Assembly (NCBI GenBank): GCA_017628435.1
Contig: JAGBZE010000186.1
Coordinates: 1 to 13,039 of the forward strand
Direction: 5' to 3'
DNA from: Akkermansia sp.
GTDB lineage: Bacteria > Verrucomicrobiota > Verrucomicrobiia > Verrucomicrobiales > Akkermansiaceae
DNA length: 13,039 nt
The notes under the pieces are model-generated. The model saw only the letters and a list, made by a program, of their open reading frames with translations, had not been told where the DNA came from and searched no databases. Positions 1-5,936 of the stretch are shown here, piece after piece (position 1 is the first letter of the stretch; the number at the start of each line of letters is the position of its first letter). The translations under genes and the position numbers were made by a program.

Positions 1-22
1 CAATCCGTATAAAAGTATACAT

Positions 23-60
23 GCAAAGCCCCCTGATTTGCATCAGGGGGATCTATTTGC
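23..60. terminator. Hairpin, possible terminator beyond fabG
   Basis: A perfect 9-bp stem (CCCCCTGAT at 29-37, ATCAGGGGG at 42-50) closes on a 4-base loop. Outer GCAAA (23-27) and TTTGC (56-60) arms can pair across an uneven internal loop. No long T run follows on either strand; the minus strand reads CTTTG after the stem. It could end fabG transcription, whose stop lies about 125 bases away, or end a gene to the left of the window. The 113 bases between the hairpin and fabG contain no gene that I can support. Confidence 0.5.
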
Positions 61-173
61 CAAAAACAGCTGGTGATTTTCGCTATCCTTTGATATAGGT
101 ACGCTCTACTTTAGGATGTTTACCTATTTTGGACAGCTATGGCCTCCGGGCTTTTTGCGAGGGTGAAAATGGG

Positions 174-920
174 TTACATCGTCATGCCGCCGTCTACCAC
201 GAGCACTTGGCCGGTGATGTAGCGGGCTTCATCGGAAGCGAGGAACGTGGCTGCATGGGCGATGTCCTCCGGCTTGCCGAGATCTGCCAGGGGAATGCGG
301 GAGAGCAGGACCTCACGGGCTTTCTCAGGGATAGCATCGGTCATATCGGTGGAGATAAAGCCGGGGGCGATGGCGTTTACTGTCACCTTGCGGCTGGCGA
401 TTTCCTGGGCCATGGACTTGGTGAAGCCGATGACACCGGCCTTGGAGGCGGAGTAATTGCTCTGACCTACGTTGCCGGTCAAGCCCACGATGGAGGAAAT
501 GTTGATAATGCGGCCTGCGGGGCTCTTCATGAGGGTGCGCTGCAGAGCCTTCACAAAGAGGAACACGCTCTTGAGATTGGTGGTGAGCACGGCGTCCCAG
601 TCGCTCTCCTTCATGCGCATGAGCAGGCCATCCTTGGTGATGCCGGCGTTGTTCACCAGAATATCAATGGCGGGGTACTCGGCCAGAATTTCCTTGATGC
701 AGGCATCCACAGCGGCGGCATCTGCTACATCACAGGGGAAGGCCTTGCAGCTTTCCGGGAATTCGGCGTTGATGGCATCTGCTGCGCTGCCGCAGGAGTC
801 GGGGTTGCGGGAAATGAGGATGACCTTGGCGCCCTCGGCAGCATAGCTGCGGGCGATGGCCTGGCCGATGCCGCGGCCGGCACCTGTTACAATAGCGGTT
901 TTACCTGCAAGTCTGTTCAT
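174..920 (-). CDS. fabG: 3-oxoacyl-[acyl-carrier-protein] reductase FabG
   Basis: This 248-residue protein is a classical short-chain dehydrogenase/reductase of the usual FabG length. It uses NADPH to reduce 3-oxoacyl-ACP to 3-hydroxyacyl-ACP in the elongation cycle of cytosolic type II fatty acid synthesis. The Rossmann nucleotide motif TGAGRGIG is at residues 12-19 and the structural NNAG is at 90-93. The catalytic tetrad is complete: N115, S143, Y156 and K160 in the YSASK motif. The PGFI segment and the C-terminal GQVLVVDGGM are also typical. The ATG at 920 gives the standard FabG N-terminus, and no other start is better. The gene stands alone, without fabD, acpP or fabF beside it, and follows rng with its own predicted promoter. 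Many SDR enzymes resemble FabG, so a reductase with another substrate is possible, but this sequence is a very good FabG match. Confidence 0.93.
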   Translation of the reverse strand: MNRLAGKTAIVTGAGRGIGQAIARSYAAEGAKVILISRNPDSCGSAADAINAEFPESCKAFPCDVADAAAVDACIKEILAEYPAIDILVNNAGITKDGLLMRMKESDWDAVLTTNLKSVFLFVKALQRTLMKSPAGRIINISSIVGLTGNVGQSNYSASKAGVIGFTKSMAQEIASRKVTVNAIAPGFISTDMTDAIPEKAREVLLSRIPLADLGKPEDIAHAATFLASDEARYITGQVLVVDGGMTM

Positions 921-935
921 AGTACCTGTATACTA
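920..935. promoter_or_regulatory. Inverted repeat over fabG -10 and start
   Basis: TAGTA (920-924) and TACTA (931-935) are perfect 5-base inverted arms separated by 6 bases. The repeat covers the predicted -10 box and the first base of the fabG start codon, a position where a bound repressor could block transcription. The arms resemble, from memory, the FapR operator that controls fab genes in Firmicutes. No regulator gene is visible, and short palindromes of this kind also occur by chance. Confidence 0.25.
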
Positions 936-958
936 ACGGAAAGCTAGAGCTAAATCAA
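930..958 (-). promoter_or_regulatory. Predicted fabG promoter
   Basis: Reading the minus strand, TTGATT (958-953) is followed by a 17-base spacer and TAGTAT (935-930). Only 9 bases separate the -10 box from the fabG ATG, so transcription would start about 2-4 bases before the start codon. The -35 box lies at the end of the T-rich tail of the rng terminator. This is a motif match only; there is no transcription start evidence. Confidence 0.5.
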
Positions 959-959
959 G

Positions 960-995
960 AAAAAACGGCGCGCTTCCGATGGGAAACGCGCCGTT
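960..995 (-). terminator. Intrinsic terminator of rng
   Basis: On the minus strand, 6 bases after the rng stop codon, a 9-bp GC-rich stem (AACGGCGCG pairing with CGCGCCGTT, plus-strand arms 964-972 and 987-995) carries an inner TTCC/GGAA extension. It is followed directly by TTTT and then CTTG. This is the classical intrinsic terminator form. Confidence 0.88.
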
Positions 996-1001
996 GAAAT
1001 C

Positions 1002-2597
1002 TTACATGTTTATCTGGAAGAGCGGCTTGTTATTGTTCGCCGGGTTGAGGATGGCGAAAGCCTCTCGGTGGATGGAGGGGTCGCTTCGGAAGATGAGGCG
1101 GCCGGCGCACTGGCGTTCCAGCTCCATGAGGAGCTTGGCATCCTCATTTTTGAAGCGGCTGAGCACATCGCTGTTCACCACCACAATCATATCGCCCACA
1201 TTCTCGCGGTAGCGCATGATGGTGGCCTTCAGCTGGCGCTGAATCTCCACGCTCATGGTCATGACGCTCTTCACACGGCCGCGGCCGTGGCAGTACGGGC
1301 AGTGGTCGTTCACGTAGTCCAGCAGCGATTCGTTGATGCGCTGGCGGGTCATTTCCATGAGGCCAATCGGGGTAATCTGCATCACCTGCGTCTTGGCTTT
1401 ATCGCGCTTCAGGGCATCCTTCATGGCCTTGTATACGGCCATCTGGTCCTTGCGGTGGCGCATATCGATGAAGTCCACCACCACGAGACCGCCGATATTG
1501 CGCAGGCGCAGCTGGCGGGCAATTTCGCGGGCGGATTCCAGGTTTGTCTCAAGGATGGTCTTGTCCAGGTCCTTGTTACCCTTGTTGCGGCCGGTGTTGA
1601 TATCAATGGCGATGAGGGCCTCCGTTTCATCAATAACCAGATAACCGCCGCAGGGCAGCAGCACCTGGCGCTGGAAAGCCTCGTTAATCTGCTTCTCGAT
1701 ACCCAGTTCCTCGAAAATGGGCTGGCGGTACTGGTGGTACTGGATATGGCGCTTGGAGCGTCGGGAAATCTTGCCTGCAATCTCCTGCATGCGCTGGGTG
1801 GTCTCCAGGTTATCGCACACGATATTGTCCACATTGTCCGTCAGGAAGTCGCGGGCGGTGCGCTCGATGAGGTCGGGCTCACGGTAGACGCACATGGGGG
1901 CAGGGTTGGTGGCAAATTTCTCTTCCACCTCGCGCCACTGGGTCAGCAGCATGGCGAGATCTCGCACGAAATGGCGGAAACGCTGGCCCTGTGCCACCGT
2001 GCGCATGATGATACCCATGCCTTCCGGCACGTTGAGCTTCTGCACAATCTGGCGCAGGCGCTGGCGTTCCTTCGGGTCGTCAATCTTGCGGGAAATACCG
2101 AACTGATCCGTGAAGGGCATCAGCACGATATAGCGGCCGGCCAGGGAGATATTGGTGGTAACGCGCGGGCCCTTGGAAGAAATGGGCCCCTTGGTCACCT
2201 GCACCATAATCTCGGAACCGATGGGGTAGATATCCGGGATATCCTTGCTGGTAATCTTCTTCTGCTTCTTGCGGGGGCGCCCTTCGCGCTGAATCTCTTC
2301 CAGAGAGGAGTCCAGAGCCAGGGGCAGGGCATCCCAGAAGTGCAGGAAAGCGTTCTTCTCGTAACCGATATCCACGAACATGGCCTTAAGACCCGGTTCG
2401 ATGTTCTTGACGCGACCCTTGAAGATGCCGCCCACAATGTTGTCTTCGCCTTCACGCTCAATGCTGTATTCCTCCAGCACGCCGTCCTCAAGCAAGGCTA
2501 CGCGGCGCTCCAGTCTTTCTGAGTTGATGACGATAGTAGTGCCCTCCCTCGGGTTGCACTGGCCGAACCCGAGGAAGTGTTTAACAGTGTTAATCAT
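1002..2597 (-). CDS. rng: Ribonuclease G/E family endoribonuclease
   Basis: This protein of about 531 residues has the RNase E/G catalytic layout. It would act as a 5'-end-sensing endoribonuclease that cuts single-stranded AU-rich RNA during rRNA maturation and mRNA decay. An S1-like RNA-binding part lies around residues 55-155. The two metal-binding aspartates are present: D332 in LIAIDINTGR and D375 in VVVDFIDM (E. coli RNase E D303 and D346). The zinc-link motif CPYCHGRG is at 433-440. There is no long C-terminal scaffold arm, so the size fits RNase G better than RNase E, although it may do both jobs. The frame opens earlier with TTG at 2615 (six extra residues). I prefer the ATG at 2597 because the conserved fold begins only about 20 residues later. 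No Shine-Dalgarno sequence precedes either start. It lies downstream of mreB on the same strand. Confidence 0.92.
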   Translation of the reverse strand: MINTVKHFLGFGQCNPREGTTIVINSERLERRVALLEDGVLEEYSIEREGEDNIVGGIFKGRVKNIEPGLKAMFVDIGYEKNAFLHFWDALPLALDSSLEEIQREGRPRKKQKKITSKDIPDIYPIGSEIMVQVTKGPISSKGPRVTTNISLAGRYIVLMPFTDQFGISRKIDDPKERQRLRQIVQKLNVPEGMGIIMRTVAQGQRFRHFVRDLAMLLTQWREVEEKFATNPAPMCVYREPDLIERTARDFLTDNVDNIVCDNLETTQRMQEIAGKISRRSKRHIQYHQYRQPIFEELGIEKQINEAFQRQVLLPCGGYLVIDETEALIAIDINTGRNKGNKDLDKTILETNLESAREIARQLRLRNIGGLVVVDFIDMRHRKDQMAVYKAMKDALKRDKAKTQVMQITPIGLMEMTRQRINESLLDYVNDHCPYCHGRGRVKSVMTMSVEIQRQLKATIMRYRENVGDMIVVVNSDVLSRFKNEDAKLLMELERQCAGRLIFRSDPSIHREAFAILNPANNNKPLFQINM

Positions 2598-2785
2598 TTT
2601 AGAAATAAAAGACAAAGTTTTAGGTTGAGGTTGGAGTTTTCACCTGATTTAGATGGGGAGAGAGTGCTGGTCTCCTTGAATCTCGCCAAGCCGTGCAGCG
2701 GCCCCGCATGTGGTGCGGTGCCGGGCCGGGGTGGGGATGAAACGCAGGAGGTGCAGCGGGCCGTTGTCTTTATCAGCGGTCGGGC
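2598..2785 (-). other. mreB-rng intergenic region with hairpin
   Basis: The 188 bases between the mreB stop and the rng start hold no gene. A hairpin is visible at 2700-2722: CCGCA and TGCGG pair over a 5-base loop, extended by GGC/GCC past a single mismatch. No T run follows it, so it is not a standard terminator. The 9-mer GTGCAGCGG occurs twice in the same orientation (2693-2701 and 2751-2759). The segment may be a structured leader of rng. RNase E is known to regulate its own mRNA through its leader in E. coli, but whether that applies here is a guess. Confidence 0.35.
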
Positions 2786-3802
2786 TTACTCCTCTTCAAA
2801 CACATCATCGTTCTCCTGAAGATACTTGCCTGTGCCTTCTGCCACAGCGCTCAGCGGGTCTTCAGAAATCATGATGGGCAGGCCTGTCTGCTCGTGCAGC
2901 AGGTCACTGAGCCCACGCAGCAACGCGCCGCCGCCGGCCACGGTGATACCGCGGTCATACAGGTCACTTGCCAGCTCAGGCGGGCAGTGATCCAGGGTCT
3001 GGCGGATAGCGCTCACGATGACATCGAGCTTATCCTGCAGCGCTTCGCGAATTTCTTCGGAGCGCACGGTAACGGTCTTGGGCAGACCGGTTCCGCGGTC
3101 GCGGCCTTTCACCTCCATCTGCAGCTCCTGCTGCAGCGGGTGGGCAGAGCCTACGCGGATCTTGATTTCTTCCGCCGTGCGGGGGCCGACCAGCAGGTTG
3201 TGAGCGGCCAGCATGTGGCGGGTGATGGTTTCGTCCAGGGCGTCGCCGCCGCACTTTTCGGATTGGCTGTAAACGATGCCGGACAGGGAAATGATGGCTA
3301 CTTCCGTAGTGCCGCCGCCGATGTCAACAATCATGCTGCCAACGGGTTCTGTCACCGGAAGTCCCACGCCGATGGCAGCAGCCATGGGTTCCTCAATGAG
3401 TTGAACCCTGATGGCGCCTGCTTCATAGGCGGATTCTTCGATGGCATGGCGCTCCACCTCGGTAATGCCGGAAGGGTGAGCGATAAGGATACGCGGCCCG
3501 CGGAGACTGCGGCCCTGGCAGGCGCGTTTGATAAAGTAGCGCAGCATGTTGTGCGCCACCTCGAAGTCGGCGATAACGCCTTCCTTGAGCGGGCGGATAG
3601 CCACTACGCTGCCGGGGGTACGCCCCACCATGCGTTTGGCTTCCTCGCCCACGGCCTTCACTTTGTCGCCCTTCATGGCAACAACGGAAGGCTCGCGCAG
3701 CACAATGCCCTGATCCTTAATGTAGACCAAGGTATTTGCTGTGCCCAGGTCAATCCCGATATCGTACGAGAAAAGCCGGGCGATTTTCTTAAAAATTTGC
3801 AT
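2786..3802 (-). CDS. mreB: Rod shape-determining actin homologue MreB
   Basis: This 338-residue bacterial actin has the usual MreB length. MreB forms membrane-attached ATP-dependent filaments that guide the elongation machinery for side-wall peptidoglycan synthesis. The N-terminus MQIFKKIARLFS looks like the amphipathic membrane-binding helix of Gram-negative MreB. The first phosphate-binding loop is IGIDLGTANTLVY (residues 15-27), the second is VDIGGGTTEVAI (159-170), and the adenosine motif VAGGGALLRG is at 288-297. The open frame runs about 86 residues further upstream, to 4060, but that extension has no actin character. I therefore use the ATG at 3802. No mreC, mreD, mrdA or rodA is visible next to it; rng follows, as it does in several bacteria. 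The gene is divergent from the lipoprotein-ftsA-ftsZ group. I could not assign a convincing promoter or ribosome binding site. Confidence 0.95.
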   Translation of the reverse strand: MQIFKKIARLFSYDIGIDLGTANTLVYIKDQGIVLREPSVVAMKGDKVKAVGEEAKRMVGRTPGSVVAIRPLKEGVIADFEVAHNMLRYFIKRACQGRSLRGPRILIAHPSGITEVERHAIEESAYEAGAIRVQLIEEPMAAAIGVGLPVTEPVGSMIVDIGGGTTEVAIISLSGIVYSQSEKCGGDALDETITRHMLAAHNLLVGPRTAEEIKIRVGSAHPLQQELQMEVKGRDRGTGLPKTVTVRSEEIREALQDKLDVIVSAIRQTLDHCPPELASDLYDRGITVAGGGALLRGLSDLLHEQTGLPIMISEDPLSAVAEGTGKYLQENDDVFEEE

Positions 3803-4062
3803 ATGAGAAAAAGTTATCTGGTATAGGGGTGATACGGTGCGCGTCCTTGTTTCCTCCCGGCCGGCCCTCCTTTTCAGGGGAATGAACCGTTCGCACTCCG
3901 GAAAGTCATAAGGCTGCGGCGTTAGTTTCGCTATAACGCACCCACGCGGAGTATAGGTGTGTGGATATGGTGAGTCAAGCAAATAATGGTGGAATGACAG
4001 GGATTGACGGGCGTAGATTAGGCTTGACCCGGGCTGTTCTATGCGGTAGAACAATGACATTC
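3803..4062. other. Divergent intergenic region, mreB and lipoprotein gene
   Basis: These 260 bases separate the two divergent starts and should hold both promoters. Only the plus-strand promoter (4024-4052) is convincing. An inverted repeat, GCGTTA (3919-3924) and TAACGC (3934-3939) with a 9-base gap, lies about 120 bases upstream of mreB and might be a protein-binding site. For mreB I see TATACC and GATAAC stretches 10-22 bases before the ATG, but neither has a good -35 partner. Confidence 0.4.
4024..4052 (+). promoter_or_regulatory. Predicted promoter of the lipoprotein gene
   Basis: TTGACC (4024-4029), a 17-base spacer and TAGAAC (4047-4052) form a reasonable sigma-70-type pair. Ten bases lie between the -10 box and the ATG at 4063, so the leader would be about 3-5 bases. 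The upstream in-frame ATG at 4054 would lie before the transcript start, which supports choosing 4063. Confidence 0.5.
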
Positions 4063-4590
4063 ATGAATAAGAAAATTATCATAGCTTTGCTGGCTTGTGT
4101 GGTGCTGAGTCAGTGTAATACTCTGCTGTCTGATTGTGAGGCACTGCGTGAGCGTGAGACAGCCATTGCCCAGGAGGAAAAGGGGGGGTATTTTGTGGGG
4201 CGTCGTTACTACATTCCGCTGTGCCGCTTCTGGGGGTACCTGCGTGAGCCCGGGCAGAGCTGGCGCACAGCAAAGCTGGTGATGATGGATGAATCTCTGG
4301 TTCATACGCCAGACCGAGGTCCGGAGGAACCGCTGCCGAATGCCACATTCGGGACAGATCAGAATGTGGAATATATCGTTAAGGGGAAATACACTGGTCA
4401 GCAGGGGTATGATCCCAGTACGAATCAGGTGCTGCCGTTGTTTCGGGCTGAGTCCTATGAAGTGCGGAATCGGGAACCTGGCTTCCTCTTTGTGCCGTCG
4501 GAAGAATACACGAAGGACTTTGTGACGCTGCGTCCGGCTATCATGCCGCAGCCGGAGACATGTGAACAGGTGCTGCAGAAGCAGCAGTGA
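4063..4590 (+). CDS. Predicted lipoprotein of unknown function
   Basis: I do not recognise this 175-residue protein. The N-terminus MNKKIIIALLACVVLSQC is a short type II signal peptide with lipobox LSQC and Cys18 as the lipid-modified residue. It should therefore be anchored to a membrane on the periplasmic side. The mature part is hydrophilic and has no membrane segment. It contains a tyrosine- and arginine-rich stretch (GRRYYIPLCRFWGY, residues 46-59) and three further cysteines (C25, C54, C167). Its C-terminus is rich in Q, E and P. The frame opens earlier, at 3961, but the signal peptide and the promoter position favour 4063. It lies between mreB and ftsA with 99 bases before ftsA and no strong terminator, so it may be cotranscribed with ftsA and ftsZ. 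A link to division or envelope work is only a positional guess. Confidence 0.75.
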   Translation: MNKKIIIALLACVVLSQCNTLLSDCEALRERETAIAQEEKGGYFVGRRYYIPLCRFWGYLREPGQSWRTAKLVMMDESLVHTPDRGPEEPLPNATFGTDQNVEYIVKGKYTGQQGYDPSTNQVLPLFRAESYEVRNREPGFLFVPSEEYTKDFVTLRPAIMPQPETCEQVLQKQQ

Positions 4591-4597
4591 AATATGA

Positions 4598-4612
4598 CGC
4601 GCATTTCGCGCG
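4598..4612. other. Small GC hairpin upstream of ftsA
   Basis: CGCGC (4598-4602) and GCGCG (4608-4612) pair over an ATTTC loop, 8 bases after the lipoprotein stop codon. No T run follows directly; the nearest is about 24 bases on. It is therefore a weak candidate for a terminator or an attenuating structure between this gene and ftsA. Confidence 0.3.
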
Positions 4613-4689
4613 CATGCAGACGCTCGATGTGTTATATTTTTTCGAAATAGTATTTACCGCATTATTCCAGAAACTTTTCTATTTCATTT

Positions 4690-5910
4690 ATGGCTCAATC
4701 CAAAATCCTCGTAGGCCTGGAAATTGGTACCACCAAGACATGCATGGTGGTTGGTGAGATCCGCCCTGATGCCACTGCCACCATTATCGGCATTGGCGAA
4801 GCAAAGAGTGCCGGTGTTCGCAAGGGCGAGATTGTGGATCCCTCCATGGCTCGCCAATGTGTGTGTGATGCCTGGCAGCTGGCTCAGGACCACGCCGATG
4901 TGGATATTCTCAATGTCTATCTCTCAGTGACTGGTGAGCACATTGTGGGTGAGACTAACGTGGGCACCTTCCGCCTGCGTGATGACGAGGATATCATCGA
5001 GGATGAGCATGCTGATGCCGCCAAGGAAAAAGCAGAGAAGCTGGAGCTTTCCACGGATCGCTTCTGCGTGAACCGAGAGCTGGGAGGCTTCTCCATTGAT
5101 GGTGGTGAACCTACCCGGCACCCTACGGGGCTTACAGGCCGTACGCTGGATGTGAACTGTCACATTATGCACGGTATCCGCACGCGCCTGCAGAATTCTC
5201 TGCTGTGTGTGCGCCAGGTGCCGCTGGAAGTGGAGGATCTTGTATTTGCTCCGCTTGCAACAGCTCAGATGGTACTGACGCGCCAGCAGAAGGACAGTGG
5301 AGCCCTGCTTATTGATATCGGTGGTGGTACTACAGATTTTATTTGCTACAAGGGGGGGGATGTTGTGGCTTCCGGCTGCATCCCCATGGGTGGAAACAAC
5401 ATCAACCAGGAAATTGTACGCCTTACTGAGCAGCGTGTGAGTCTTACCGCTGCCGAGGTGCTGAAGCGCACCGAGGGTAATGCTTTCGGTGACATTAAGG
5501 ATCATTCCCTGGCTCAGTATAAGAGCGAGCTTGGTATGCACGATGTTTCCATCGAGCGCGGTCAGCTCAACCGCATCATCCGCAATAGCCTGGCAACGAT
5601 GTTGCTGCAGGTGCGCGACCGCATCCCTTCCGAGATGCTGAAGTCCGGCATGGGGATTTATCTGAGCGGTGGCACCAGCTTCATGCGTGGGCTGGATGGA
5701 CTCTGCCGTTACATTTTCGGCGGTATGCCGGTGCATCAGCCTGCTCCGCTGCCACCCGGTCATAACCATTCTTACCTGGCTGACCCCCGTTACTGCACCG
5801 CTATCGGCCTTATCCGCTTCGCTCAGCGATATGATGAGGATGCGCTCAATCCGCGCCGCGGTGGTTCCTGGTCTCGTTTCCTGAAGTTCCTCGGAATCGG
5901 TGGCCGCTGA
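4690..5910 (+). CDS. ftsA: Cell division protein FtsA
   Basis: FtsA is the actin-like protein that ties FtsZ filaments to the inner membrane and recruits later division proteins. This 406-residue sequence has the family length. The first phosphate loop is VGLEIGTTKTCMVVGE (residues 8-23), followed by the typical GEIVD and ARQCVCDA region. The FtsA-specific 1C domain spans about residues 80-165. LLIDIGGGTTDFI (206-218) is the second phosphate loop, and IYLSGGTSFMRGL (323-335) is the adenosine-binding motif. The C-terminus GSWSRFLKFLGIGGR is an amphipathic basic-hydrophobic segment that fits the membrane-targeting helix. ftsZ starts 26 bases downstream, so the two genes form an operon. There is no Shine-Dalgarno sequence before the ATG. 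A weak TTACCG and TCTATT pair ends 6 bases before the ATG and would give a leaderless mRNA. ftsQ and the mur genes are not upstream. Confidence 0.94.
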   Translation: MAQSKILVGLEIGTTKTCMVVGEIRPDATATIIGIGEAKSAGVRKGEIVDPSMARQCVCDAWQLAQDHADVDILNVYLSVTGEHIVGETNVGTFRLRDDEDIIEDEHADAAKEKAEKLELSTDRFCVNRELGGFSIDGGEPTRHPTGLTGRTLDVNCHIMHGIRTRLQNSLLCVRQVPLEVEDLVFAPLATAQMVLTRQQKDSGALLIDIGGGTTDFICYKGGDVVASGCIPMGGNNINQEIVRLTEQRVSLTAAEVLKRTEGNAFGDIKDHSLAQYKSELGMHDVSIERGQLNRIIRNSLATMLLQVRDRIPSEMLKSGMGIYLSGGTSFMRGLDGLCRYIFGGMPVHQPAPLPPGHNHSYLADPRYCTAIGLIRFAQRYDEDALNPRRGGSWSRFLKFLGIGGR

Positions 5911-5936
5911 ATTGCTTTCCAACCATACTAGCTATC

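Noticed and set aside
7..20. GTATA-AAAG-TATAC inverted repeat at the window edge
   Set aside because: It is short and AT-rich, and the neighbouring gene is not visible, so no role can be given.
90..117. Plus-strand promoter-like pair TTGATA-N16-TAGGAT reading toward fabG antisense
   Set aside because: No supported plus-strand gene follows, and AT-rich intergenic DNA often gives such matches. It could make an antisense RNA to fabG, but nothing else supports that.
142..156. GCC-TCCG-GGC followed by TTTTT as a plus-strand terminator
   Set aside because: The stem is only 3 bp and no plus-strand gene ends there.
1068..2522. 484-codon open frame on the plus strand, antisense to rng
   Set aside because: It is rich in His, Ala and Leu without any domain logic and mirrors the codon bias of the strong rng gene. 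Similar long shadows lie opposite fabG, mreB, ftsA, the hydrolase, the secreted protein and U32.
2598..2615. TTG start of rng at 2615
   Set aside because: It adds only six residues with no conserved sequence and has no ribosome binding site; the ATG at 2597 is simpler. The choice is not certain.
3803..4060. 86-residue N-terminal extension of MreB
   Set aside because: The frame is open, but the residues show no actin features, and MQIFKKIARLFS at 3802 is a typical MreB start with a membrane helix.
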